A stretch of DNA of 21,770 nt. Origin: Armatimonadota bacterium (GTDB lineage Bacteria > Armatimonadota > Zipacnadia > Zipacnadales > UBA11051). Each line of letters opens with the position of its first letter. The first letter of the stretch is position 1. Location of the stretch: contig DPJP01000129.1 of NCBI GenBank assembly GCA_003542955.1, forward strand, positions 8,558-30,327, given 5' to 3'. This document shows positions 7,804 through 15,557 of this stretch, in pieces. The position numbers were made by a program, and so were the translations under genes. The notes below the pieces were generated by a model. The model saw only the letters and a program-made list of their open reading frames with translations, was not told the origin of the DNA and did not search any database.

Positions 7804-9282
7804 TTACTGGCACATCGCCGCTCTGAAAGCGTACAGCGTTGCGTTGCGCAGGGAGAAGCGGATGTAGACCGGGCTGCCCCGCAGCGCCGACAGGTCCGGT
7901 GAGCCGTTCCAGGTGATGACCTGCCGCGGGTTGTCGGTGACCGCCACCGGGTCGCAGTCCTCCATGGCATAGCCGGGATAGGTATCCGCAGGAAAGTGCT
8001 CCACCGGCTCCGCCACAACCTCCGCCCGGAGCAGGCCGCCGAACTCCGGCGACGGCGGACGCTTCACCCCGCTGCGGCAGTTGACCTCCAACCGGTCTCC
8101 CTCGAGGATGAACTGGCGGGTCAGCAGGTAGCCGCCTTCGGGGCCGGCCTGCTGGCCGACCCAGCGGTCATGGCCGATGGTGGCGAAGCCGGTGCCGCGT
8201 ACCGTGGGCAGGCGGGTCTCGGCCTGGGCTACATTGCCCCCGATGTAGTAGATGCGGATGTGGTCGCTTTCGGGGACCACGGCCTCGACGCTCACCGAGC
8301 CCTGGTCCCACTCGCCCGGCGCGCCGTTGGGCACGAATTGGGGACGGTCAGGCAGCCGCTCCCAGGCGAAGCCGTCCCGGCTCCAGATGAGGTGCGTATG
8401 CCTGGGCGAGTCGGCCGCGTTGTTCATCAGGCCGATCACTCCCAGGAAGAGACCGCCACACCGCGTCACCTTGACCCAGTCGACGTCCTCGACGTCGAGT
8501 TCGTCGGGCAGAGCCACGGCGCGGGGATGTGTCCAGTGCTGCATGTCACGGCTCAGCGACACCGAGACCCGCCGCTTGGTGTTCACCCCTGCGTAGAAGC
8601 CCTCCGCCTTGAGCGCACGGGTCGGCGGACGACGGTAGAGCAGCCATGCGTCTCGCCGTGGGTCACGCACCAGGGAGTAGGAGCCGTCTGAAGCGCCCCG
8701 GAACAGCACGGGCTGCGGGGCCGGGGTGAACTCGCGGCCATCGGCAGAGTGCATCATGACGATGCATCGGTCGGTCTCCCCCGGCGGGACCATCTTCACC
8801 AGAGCGGTGAACCGTCGCGCGGTGTCGACGGGATCCGGGTCGAGGATGATGTCTTCGAGAAGGCACGTGCCCGTCTCCTGGTGCAGGACGGCGTTGGGCA
8901 TGCGCGGTTCGGCTTCCAGGAACAGACCGAGGTCGGGCTGATGCCAGGCGATGCCATCGGGGCTCTGCACGTACAGTGTCGAGTGACTCGAGCCGGTCTC
9001 AACACCGGGTTGGTGCCGGTAGGCGCAGTACCACCCCTTGTAGCAGCCCTCGGCCGCGTCATAGAGCACCTGGCGCAGGCCGATGCCGGCTTCTCCCGGC
9101 AGGGGAGCCCCCATGGGCAGGGGGTTCTCCGGGTGTTTCTCGACCGGCCCGATCACCCGTCGCAGGCCGAACCGGTCCTCCACCATGTAGTCATCAAGCA
9201 GGAGTTGGATGTCATTGCCGATCTGTAACGGCTCACCGGCAAGATAGCTCTCGCGCCAGTCGGGCTCGAAGCCGGATCCCAT
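7804..9282 (-). CDS. Beta-propeller glycosidase-like protein (GH43/GH32-type fold, unassigned)
   Basis: The 492-residue product has no signal peptide and opens with an acidic N-terminal motif LLLDDYMVEDRFGLRR followed by KHPENPLP. This 'LFLDDxxIxxxxGxxRxxxxPxKHPxNP' pattern is common in five-bladed propeller proteins of Planctomycetota and Armatimonadota annotated as GH43/GH32-like or hypothetical. Propeller-like repeats with Trp and SxDG motifs recur (YVQSPDGIAWHQP, SVSLSRDMQHW, LIWSRDGFAWERL). The C-terminal third is a beta-domain. ATG 9282 is preceded by AAGGAG at nine bases. It lies 72 bases after the DUF4091 gene on the same strand, so the two may be co-transcribed and act on the same glycan. 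Catalytic residues cannot be named with certainty. Confidence 0.75.
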   Translation of the reverse strand: MGSGFEPDWRESYLAGEPLQIGNDIQLLLDDYMVEDRFGLRRVIGPVEKHPENPLPMGAPLPGEAGIGLRQVLYDAAEGCYKGWYCAYRHQPGVETGSSHSTLYVQSPDGIAWHQPDLGLFLEAEPRMPNAVLHQETGTCLLEDIILDPDPVDTARRFTALVKMVPPGETDRCIVMMHSADGREFTPAPQPVLFRGASDGSYSLVRDPRRDAWLLYRRPPTRALKAEGFYAGVNTKRRVSVSLSRDMQHWTHPRAVALPDELDVEDVDWVKVTRCGGLFLGVIGLMNNAADSPRHTHLIWSRDGFAWERLPDRPQFVPNGAPGEWDQGSVSVEAVVPESDHIRIYYIGGNVAQAETRLPTVRGTGFATIGHDRWVGQQAGPEGGYLLTRQFILEGDRLEVNCRSGVKRPPSPEFGGLLRAEVVAEPVEHFPADTYPGYAMEDCDPVAVTDNPRQVITWNGSPDLSALRGSPVYIRFSLRNATLYAFRAAMCQ

Positions 9283-9354
9283 CGTCTGTCACTCCTTGCG
9301 CTGTCGAAGTTGCAGACCGTCGCGGTCCAGTGTGGTACCCGTTCGGGAAACCGG

Positions 9355-11571
9355 TCAGTTTCCGCCGAGCGCCGCCGTCAGCGCCTCGATGGCCTCTGCG
9401 ACCGCCGAGCGCGTTGCGCAAAGGCCCTCCGTCGCGCCCCCGGCCATGCGCCTGAGGCCCACACGGTAGATGATTACCCCGCGCTCCTCGGCAACCGAGG
9501 ACAGCATGAACTCGCATGCGCCGTCCTTGACCTGGACTGTCCCCGCCTGGACTGAGACGGGGCCTTTCGCGCTCGAACCCGGCGAGGAGTACAGCTCGCC
9601 GTTCACCCGGAAGCGCGAGTACGGCCGGCCCCGGTACTCCTGATCGTCATAGATCGACAGCACCAGCTGGCACGGGCCGTCGGGCAGGTCGGTCTTGATG
9701 CGGATCGGCAGGTCGCTGGCGACGCCTCCCTGATGATGCAGCCAGCCTTCCTCGAGCCCCGCGGTCCAGCCCTCCTTCAACTCGAACTGCAGGTCGCGGA
9801 TCGCGTAGCTGTTGGCCGGCGAGGCGACCTGGGCCGCGAAGGCCTTCGCTTGCCCCAGCGCCGCGACGCCCTGGTCTATCGGACCGACGCCACGGGCCTG
9901 AGCCTGCTCGACGAGCCCTTCGAGCATGCGGAGGTAGTCGTAGTCCTCGGCGCCCTCCCGCATCAGCTCCCAGCGGATTGTCGGGACTACGCGGTCGGGC
10001 ATGGCTTCCCCCGGCGCCACTTCCACAGTTGGCGGGTAGAAGAAGTAGCCGTCTCCATGGCGGTACTTGTAGGTGAACTCGGGCAGCAGGAAGTTGGGGC
10101 GCACCCACGGGGTGGCCTCGCGTCCCCACCACGTCGACAGGTAGTAGAGGTAGCCTTCCGCGTCGCGGTCCCAGACCTCCCAGAACATCGCCCGATTCTC
10201 CTGCCCTGTGTCGGAGATCAGGCAGTGCTCTTTCACATCATAGAGCCAGTAGTCGGCTCCCTTCGCCCGCTGCTCGGCGGCGACCGATTCGCGGTACTGC
10301 GAGCAGTAGGGTATCCAGACCGAGATCAGCGACTTGCCATTCTCATCCACAAGCTCCGCAAGTCGAGGCCGGTTGGCGGGGTCGTAGGTCAGTGAGGTGC
10401 GGATGCGAGGGTCGGCCTCGCGCACCAGCTCGCAAATGTGCTTGAGCTCCGGCGTGTCACTCTCCGATGGCTCATCGGTGACATAGTAGATGGCCCGATC
10501 CAGCCATCCCTTCTGCTCCAGGTGCGCGGCAATGCCCCGGAACACGTTGACCACCAGCGTGTCGTATGCCGGATTCACCGTGCCCGGCGGGTCTTCACGC
10601 AGGACTACGGTGCCCTCGGCATCGGTGAAGCGCAGGACCATCTGCTTCTTGCCCTCGCGCTCCTGCTTGATCCACAGGTAGGGTGCGAAGTTGAAGGCGC
10701 TGAAGGCGTTGCGCTCGTTCAGATAGCGTTCGCCCTCGCGGTCGAAGCCCTCGAAATCCAGCGCTACCTCCCCGGTCGGCGTGCCGTCGGCATGCTTGAC
10801 GAAGCGCCACTTGATCTGCGCATCGGGGATGGGGGAGAAGGCCATGGTGCCCGGGGCGTAGAGGAAGGGTGAAAGCCGCGCGCGGATGTACTCATCGAGG
10901 TACAGGCGGATGATCTGCTCCCGCTGCTCGGGCGATTTGCACCCATGGGCGGTGTAGATGCTCCCTGTCGCCAGACCGATCATGCTCTGCAGGATTGGCC
11001 GTCGTGGCAGCGAGAAGCCGCGTACCCGCAGGGCGACGGCAAGCTCGACCGGCGCGCCCTCGGCAGGCTGGATTGTGACAGTTCCCGCATACTCCCCGGC
11101 AGGCGTCCCCTCGGCCACATGCACACTCAGCCACAGCACGGTGTTCTGCCCGGGCTCGACGGCGAAGCCCTCGGCCGGGTCGAGGACGGGCACCAATGGA
11201 TCGGGCTGGAAGTCGGGGTTCTCCGAGGGCTTGTCCACCTCGTAGGGCGCGTTCACATCCACCCACTCGACGCGGTAGACCCGTACCTCTTCTGAACCGA
11301 TGGTGGCTCCCGCCGGCCCGGAGAGTGCGCCGACAGAAATCGTCACGTGCTCCTCGGCATCAGAGCGGATTGCCAGTTGGAATGCCTCCCACTCGTTGCC
11401 GGCGCACTCGAGGTCCACCCGCCCCGGCGACCATGCCTCCGATGGCTCCTGGTCTCGGGTGATCTTCTCGACGGCGGAGACGCCGTACGCCTCCAGCGCG
11501 CAGGCTCCGCGCGCGAGACAGATCACGAGTGCGAGCGCTGAGATTACCGACCAATGGCGCGGTATCGTCAC
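9355..11571 (-). CDS. Secreted DUF4091 / GH123-like protein
   Basis: From GTG 11571 the product has 738 residues. GTG 11580 is an alternative, but 11571 fits better behind AGGTGA. The N-terminus has a basic stretch, a hydrophobic core (VISALALVICLA) and a likely signal peptidase I site after ACA. Beta-sandwich sequence occupies about 30-190 (WEAFQLAI, GEYAGTVTI). The barrel contains IYYVTDEPSESDTPELKHIC near 361-380; the Asp366-Glu367 pair matches the adjacent Asp-Glu catalytic pair of GH123 beta-N-acetylgalactosaminidases (family knowledge). HGDGYFFYPP (505-514) and IRWELMREGAEDYDYL (532-547) are the DUF4091 signature. A further C-terminal beta domain is typical of these proteins. It is likely exported and acts on amino-sugar-containing glycans. 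Activity on GalNAc is inference only. Confidence 0.85.
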   Translation of the reverse strand: MTIPRHWSVISALALVICLARGACALEAYGVSAVEKITRDQEPSEAWSPGRVDLECAGNEWEAFQLAIRSDAEEHVTISVGALSGPAGATIGSEEVRVYRVEWVDVNAPYEVDKPSENPDFQPDPLVPVLDPAEGFAVEPGQNTVLWLSVHVAEGTPAGEYAGTVTIQPAEGAPVELAVALRVRGFSLPRRPILQSMIGLATGSIYTAHGCKSPEQREQIIRLYLDEYIRARLSPFLYAPGTMAFSPIPDAQIKWRFVKHADGTPTGEVALDFEGFDREGERYLNERNAFSAFNFAPYLWIKQEREGKKQMVLRFTDAEGTVVLREDPPGTVNPAYDTLVVNVFRGIAAHLEQKGWLDRAIYYVTDEPSESDTPELKHICELVREADPRIRTSLTYDPANRPRLAELVDENGKSLISVWIPYCSQYRESVAAEQRAKGADYWLYDVKEHCLISDTGQENRAMFWEVWDRDAEGYLYYLSTWWGREATPWVRPNFLLPEFTYKYRHGDGYFFYPPTVEVAPGEAMPDRVVPTIRWELMREGAEDYDYLRMLEGLVEQAQARGVGPIDQGVAALGQAKAFAAQVASPANSYAIRDLQFELKEGWTAGLEEGWLHHQGGVASDLPIRIKTDLPDGPCQLVLSIYDDQEYRGRPYSRFRVNGELYSSPGSSAKGPVSVQAGTVQVKDGACEFMLSSVAEERGVIIYRVGLRRMAGGATEGLCATRSAVAEAIEALTAALGGN

Positions 11572-11805
11572 CAGTGTCACCTTCCTCCCAGGGACTGCGG
11601 ACGTGCCCGATGTCTGTTGAGGCCGTCGATGCCTCTGCTCGCTTCGACACCGGGGGCACTGTCGCCTGCTGTCTTCGTCGCGGTCCGGCCTCGGTGTCAG
11701 GCGAGTGCAGGAATTCGGCGGGGCGGCGGGGAAGGCACAGGCCGTCCATTGACGCGAGTTGTCATTGAGACCACTCTCTGTACCATTCCACGATGGAGAT
11801 GTCCT
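11572..11805. promoter_or_regulatory. Divergent intergenic region
   Basis: This 234-base gap separates the divergently read DUF4091 and TIM-barrel genes and must hold promoters for both. On the plus strand TTGTCA (11759-11764) and TACCAT (11781-11786) are spaced by 16 bases and could be a sigma-70-like promoter, but it would leave a leader of only about a dozen bases. I see no operator-like palindrome. Confidence 0.25.
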
Positions 11806-12606
11806 ATGCTGCCAACCGTTGACTTCTGCGGCCTCACCCTTACCCGTCTGCTCATTGGCGCCAACCCGTTCGGCGGCTTCTCGCACCAGAACCCCGAGCG
11901 CGACGTGGAGATGAAGACCTGGAATACCCCCGAGCGCATCCTGGAGACCTGGGAACGCGCCTGGGAAGCCGGCATCAACACCTTCGTCACCAACAACGAG
12001 ACCGAGCATGTCATCAACACCACCAGACGCTACCTGGCCGACAAGGGCCCGATGCAGTGGATCGGCCAGCTCGCCATGCGCTCGCACCCGAGCATGATGG
12101 ATGCGCTCGACGAGGCGAAACAGATCGGCGCCACCGCCGCCTACTTCCACGGCGGCTACATGGACGGCTTCTACACGGAGCAGGACGCCAGGATGCTCGA
12201 GGAATGGGTCGCCCATGCGAAGTCCATCGGGCTGCCGATTGGCGCGGCGGGCCATTCACCCGCCGTACACGACTGGATCAACTCGCTCGATCTGGTGGAT
12301 TTCCATGTCGTGTGCATCTTCAACTGCGGCAGCCTGCACGCGGGGACCGGCCACCGTTTCCAGCTTGCCGACCTGCCTGCGGCCTATGAGTGCATCCAGC
12401 GAATCGAGAAGCCCTGCATCGCATACAAGATCATGGGCGCGGGGCGCATTGACCCGCTCATGGCCTTCGAGTACTGCTTCGACCACATCAAGCCCGGCGA
12501 CGTATGCAACGTCGGCATGCACCGCGGCGACAAGGACGACATGGTCGAAGAGAATGTAGCGATGGTGGAGGCGATTCTCGCCCGCAAGCAGCAGGAGAGC
12601 GCGTAG
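11806..12606 (+). CDS. TIM-barrel protein, aldo/keto-reductase-like (unassigned)
   Basis: The 266-residue product starts MLPTVDFCGLTLTRLLIGAN and shows alternating beta-strand and helix pattern of a TIM barrel. The opening, with a short strand followed by LTLTRLLIGANPFGG, is like aldo/keto reductases ('xxxTRLGLGxxxxG'), and AGINTFVTNNE resembles the 'GINxxDTA' strand, but the AKR catalytic Tyr and Lys are not visible. His residues in FHGGY and AGHSP could bind metal or substrate. GGAG stands seven bases before ATG 11806. No signal peptide, so cytoplasmic. Its neighbours suggest a role in sugar or carbohydrate-derived metabolite conversion. The last 223 bases overlap the antisense zinc-ribbon frame. 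Function unknown. Confidence 0.75.
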   Translation: MLPTVDFCGLTLTRLLIGANPFGGFSHQNPERDVEMKTWNTPERILETWERAWEAGINTFVTNNETEHVINTTRRYLADKGPMQWIGQLAMRSHPSMMDALDEAKQIGATAAYFHGGYMDGFYTEQDARMLEEWVAHAKSIGLPIGAAGHSPAVHDWINSLDLVDFHVVCIFNCGSLHAGTGHRFQLADLPAAYECIQRIEKPCIAYKIMGAGRIDPLMAFEYCFDHIKPGDVCNVGMHRGDKDDMVEENVAMVEAILARKQQESA

Positions 12607-12806
12607 CGCGGCGTGGCGGATTCCACGGCCCCCGGCGGGAAGGGGGCAGGTGCGCCGCCCGAGCCCGCTCCCGGCGCGGGAACGTCGTCCAGCGCCTTCT
12701 TGCAGCGCGGGCATACACTGTCCGACCCAGGGGTCAGGAGGTACTCGCAATGCGGGCAGCCGCCTGGACGCGGTGATTCCGGAGCGTTGCCGGATGGTCG
12801 GCTCAC
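12384..12806 (-). CDS. Small zinc-ribbon protein overlapping the TIM-barrel gene in antisense
   Basis: GTG 12806-12804 is preceded by AGGAGGT with a seven-base spacer, an almost ideal ribosome binding site. The first 60 residues contain CPHCEYLL (C17, C20) and CPRCKKAL (C32, C35), a zinc ribbon, followed by a Pro/Ala/Gly-rich linker (VPAPGAGSGGAPAPFPPG). Codons here are strongly GC3-rich. The frame remains open to TAG at 12384, giving 140 residues, but the last 75 are antisense to the TIM-barrel gene and look unlike a protein domain. Either a real convergent overlap of 223 bases or a gene whose 3' part was lost. Such ribbons followed by a Pro-rich linker often precede a membrane helix or a second domain, which I do not see here. 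Confidence 0.55.
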   Translation of the reverse strand: MSRPSGNAPESPRPGGCPHCEYLLTPGSDSVCPRCKKALDDVPAPGAGSGGAPAPFPPGAVESATPRYALSCCLRARIASTIATFSSTMSSLSPRCMPTLHTSPGLMWSKQYSKAMSGSMRPAPMILYAMQGFSIRWMHS

Positions 12807-13179
12807 GGCGCATACCTCCTGTCTTGGGGTGTCCAACGCGGGTGTATCCGCGATGGCACGGCTGCCTCCTTCTGGTGCGGTCTGCGACTTCCACCACTTC
12901 AGTCCCGGGACACCATGCCTATCTCACGGAAGTGACACAGCATAGTCCGGCGGCGGTATGTGCCGAGCCCGCATCACTCACGGACGTGGCGCCCGTGCGA
13001 CGCGCACTCGCCCCGCGACGCCTTCCCGGCACTGGCGTTGCAGGAGACGGCAGGCCCACGGCAGCCCCGCGCCGAACTGTGGAGGGACGCGCACGCATGC
13101 GCGACCGGACGCGGAACCTCGCCAGAGACTGGCTGGAACCGCGACCCCCGGTACAACACGAAGGACGAGGTGCATCCCG
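12807..13179. other. Intergenic region with an inverted copy of the dispersed element
   Basis: This roughly 370-base stretch separates the divergently read zinc-ribbon and discoidin-like genes. Apart from the inverted repeat copy at 12902-12927 I see no gene. The open frames here are Arg/Pro/Ala-rich shadows. Confidence 0.4.
12902..12927 (-). repeat. Inverted, diverged copy of the dispersed element
   Basis: On the minus strand the sequence reads gtgagataggcatggtgtcc followed by cgggac, which aligns with tgtgagacgagtatggtgtc plus cccggaac at 4021-4048. It is the only copy in the opposite orientation and the only one not close to a stop codon. Confidence 0.55.
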
Positions 13180-14238
13180 ATGGCAAGGTGGAGCCATGGA
13201 CTGTGGGTCAGGGGCATCGCCCTCATGATGGGGATGATGGTCTGTGCGCTGGGGACCTTCGCCCAGGATGGTCCAACCACGCAGTGGACGCCGAACGCTC
13301 GCGAGCTGCAGTGGCAGCGGCAGTGGGCTGTGGAGGCGATCGCCAGCAGCTCGTATAGTGAGACGGGGTCGTGGTCAACAGAGCAGGTGCTGGGACCGCC
13401 GAATACCGCCGGCTATGGCGACCTGCCGACCGCCTGGGCGCCGCGAGTCAAGGACGGCGAAGTCGAGTGGCTCGAGGTGACCTACGCCTGGCCTGTCACC
13501 CCCGACTGCATCCAGATCATCGAGACCTGTGGCGCCGGAAGCGTCTGCCGAGTGCAGATGCAGCCACTGGATACGGCGGACTGGGTGACGGTATTCGAGA
13601 CGCCGGCGCAGGCGGATGAGCGCACCGGCCCGATGGCAAGGGTCGTCGACGCAAAGGACTTCGGCCGCCCGACCAGGCGTGTGCGCGTTGAGATCGACAC
13701 GGCAATCCCGGGCTGGAATGAGATCGACGCCGTCTCGCTTCTGGGCACCTACCTGGTGGGGGCTTACGGCAGCGGCCTGAGCACCGGCGCGTATCGGCTG
13801 TGGGCGGACAACGCCCTGGCCTCCGCCACCTTCAACGGCGCGGAGCGCGACCAGGCCTATGCGCCGTGGCAGGCGACCGGAATGCCGAACTCGCCGCCCG
13901 GCGACTATAGCAGCGCCTGGGCGCCGCCCGTCGCAGATGGGGGAATGGAATGGCTGCAGGTCGAACTCCTGTGGGTGATCGCGCCCACGGAGATGAACAT
14001 CCACGAGAACTGCGGACCGGGGTTCGTCCGCCGTATCGAGGCTCAGGACGTGCGCGACGCGCAGTGGGTCACCATCTGGGAGGGCGCCGACACAACTGCG
14101 CCACCCGCGGGGGTGCTGAACGTGCCGCTGCAGACCCAGGTGCACGCCAACGCCTATCGCATCCATGTGGACACCTCCGTGCCCGGGTGGAACGAGATCG
14201 ACGCTGTCGAGATCGTCGGCAATCCCGTCAACCAGTGA
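13180..14238 (+). CDS. Secreted protein with two tandem discoidin-like domains
   Basis: The 352-residue product starts MARWSHGLWVRGIALMMGMM, with a signal peptide probably cut after TFA (QDG follows). ATG 13180 has GAGGTG seven bases upstream; the open frame before it is non-coding-looking. Two homologous units span about 46-189 and 206-347. Each has YG/GDxPxAWAPxVxDG, EWLxV, a Trp-rich strand, the segment IxExCGxGxVxR, WVTxxE and the closing PGWNEIDAV (177-185 and 335-343). This is a galactose-binding/discoidin-like beta-sandwich found in exported bacterial proteins, often appended to larger domains. Here the two units make up the whole mature protein, so it is probably a binding or adhesion protein for extracellular glycans or surfaces. 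No catalytic motif. Confidence 0.8.
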   Translation: MARWSHGLWVRGIALMMGMMVCALGTFAQDGPTTQWTPNARELQWQRQWAVEAIASSSYSETGSWSTEQVLGPPNTAGYGDLPTAWAPRVKDGEVEWLEVTYAWPVTPDCIQIIETCGAGSVCRVQMQPLDTADWVTVFETPAQADERTGPMARVVDAKDFGRPTRRVRVEIDTAIPGWNEIDAVSLLGTYLVGAYGSGLSTGAYRLWADNALASATFNGAERDQAYAPWQATGMPNSPPGDYSSAWAPPVADGGMEWLQVELLWVIAPTEMNIHENCGPGFVRRIEAQDVRDAQWVTIWEGADTTAPPAGVLNVPLQTQVHANAYRIHVDTSVPGWNEIDAVEIVGNPVNQ

Positions 14239-14294
14239 ACTGCGGCGTGCCACGCCTCCGGCGCGACCTGCAGGCCCGATCGTTGGCGGGACCA

Positions 14295-14313
14295 TGGCGC
14301 GAGTCGCGCGCCA
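14295..14313 (+). terminator. Possible terminator hairpin after the discoidin-like gene
   Basis: The perfect 7-bp arms tggcgcg (14295-14301) and cgcgcca (14307-14313) enclose a 5-base loop, 56 bases after the stop codon. No T-tract follows. The rest of the 14239-14526 gap shows no gene. Confidence 0.3.
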
Positions 14314-14526
14314 CGAGCGGACACCCGTCTCGCCGGGCAGGACCGACCGGGGGAGTGCCGGTGCATGTGCGCCTGCCGGGGGTATGCGGACGGGCTGCGG
14401 GGTGAGTACCGTGGCCCCTGAACCGACGGCTGCGCTCAGGTATGCGTGTCTCTGGGCGTCCGCTGCGGAGCCCGCAGGGCGTCGCAGGAACCATCGGTGA
14501 CCCAATGCGGTGGAGAAGAAGAACGG

Positions 14527-15429
14527 ATGCTGACTATCGACCGCTTCGCAATCAGCTTCAACTGCTACACGTGGGGTGAGTATGATGTCGCCCAGTGCCT
14601 CGCGCGGGTGGCGCACACACCCATCCGACGGGTGGAGCTGCCGGCGGAGCAGGTCCGCCCTGGCTCGCTCATCCCCGAACTGATGCTCCCGACCCCGCTA
14701 CACGGCAACTGGCGCTACAGTGTGCCGGACCTGCAGGCCCTGCTCGAGGGCCACGGGATGGCCGTCGACAGCCTCGATGTCTTCGGCTACCTGGGCTACC
14801 CCGGCTCGGCCGGCATCATACAGCGCCGTATCGACTTCGCCGTGGCGCTGGGAGCGGGGCTGATCGTCCTCGGCGTGCACCATGCCGCGCTGGCCGACGG
14901 CAGCGCGGCCTCCGCCGACGAGCAGGAGACGGTTCGCCGGGCCATCTACGAGTTGCTGCGGGAGCTCTGCGGCTTTGCCGCCGACCGCGGCGTGAGGATC
15001 GCTCTCGAGATACATGGGGGGATCACCGCGAATGCGGCCGAGGCACTCCGCACGCTCGAGCAGGTCGATCGTGCCAACCTCGGGATCAACTTCGACACCG
15101 CCAATATCCTCTACTACAACGCCGACCTGGATAGCGCCGGCGGCGCCGAGGCACTGCGGATGCTGGCGGACCACGTCTTCCACGTTCACCTCAAGGACAT
15201 CACCCGCGGCGCAACACGGGCGGAGAACGTGCTCCCGCGCCTGGGCACGGGGATGGTTGATTTCCCGAGCGTGTTCGCGATCCTGGATAGCGCCGGCTTC
15301 GCGGGCGCCTACAGCCTCGAGGTCGAGACCTTCCACGGCACCACCGAGGCCGCCACGATTGAACCGTACCAGGCGGATGTGCTGGCCTCGATTGAGTACC
15401 TTCAGTCGATCGGGCAGTTCCCCGAATAG
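14527..15429 (+). CDS. Sugar phosphate isomerase/epimerase family protein (xylose-isomerase-like TIM barrel)
   Basis: The 300-residue product has the usual length of AP-endonuclease-2-type TIM barrels. Probable metal ligands lie at the classic strand ends: E161 in ALEIHGG, D190 in INFDTAN, H219/H221 in VFHVHLKD and E265/E267 in SLEVETFHG. The family contains hydroxypyruvate isomerase, inosose dehydratase, 3-dehydroshikimate dehydratase and tagatose/psicose epimerases; I cannot choose among them. ATG 14527 is preceded by GGAG eleven bases upstream; the frame is open 27 codons further up without likeness. Cytoplasmic. It probably works with Gfo/Idh-type dehydrogenases in sugar or inositol metabolism, one of which ends at base 200. 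It lies 128 bases before the sialidase-like gene on the same strand. Confidence 0.9.
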   Translation: MLTIDRFAISFNCYTWGEYDVAQCLARVAHTPIRRVELPAEQVRPGSLIPELMLPTPLHGNWRYSVPDLQALLEGHGMAVDSLDVFGYLGYPGSAGIIQRRIDFAVALGAGLIVLGVHHAALADGSAASADEQETVRRAIYELLRELCGFAADRGVRIALEIHGGITANAAEALRTLEQVDRANLGINFDTANILYYNADLDSAGGAEALRMLADHVFHVHLKDITRGATRAENVLPRLGTGMVDFPSVFAILDSAGFAGAYSLEVETFHGTTEAATIEPYQADVLASIEYLQSIGQFPE

Positions 15430-15479
15430 GCCCGCTCGTCGTGCCCAGGCGATGCCGGCGCGGAGGCGAAGCGGCGGCG

Positions 15480-15503
15480 CGCGGCGAATGAGAATGCGCC
15501 GCG
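15480..15503. other. Hairpin between the isomerase and sialidase-like genes
   Basis: The arms cgcggcg (15480-15486) and cgccgcg (15497-15503) pair over 7 bp around a 10-base loop, 50 bases after the isomerase stop. It may be a terminator or an mRNA-stability element. Confidence 0.25.
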
Positions 15504-15557
15504 TGGCTCGCCCGCCGGCACAGTCTGCCGCACTACACCTGACAGGAGCCCCTGACC

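Noticed and set aside
7461..8018. N-terminal extension of the glycosyltransferase frame
   Set aside because: It runs through the dispersed element and into the antisense frame of the propeller gene; membrane-protein character begins only at MLKRF (7460).
11759..11786. Sigma-70 promoter TTGTCA-16-TACCAT for the TIM-barrel gene
   Set aside because: Spacing and hexamers are passable, but the transcript would start about a dozen bases from ATG, partly inside the ribosome binding site; kept only as a note.
11581..12255. N-terminal extension of the DUF4091 frame
   Set aside because: It crosses the divergent promoter region and the plus-strand TIM-barrel gene; the signal peptide starts at 11571.
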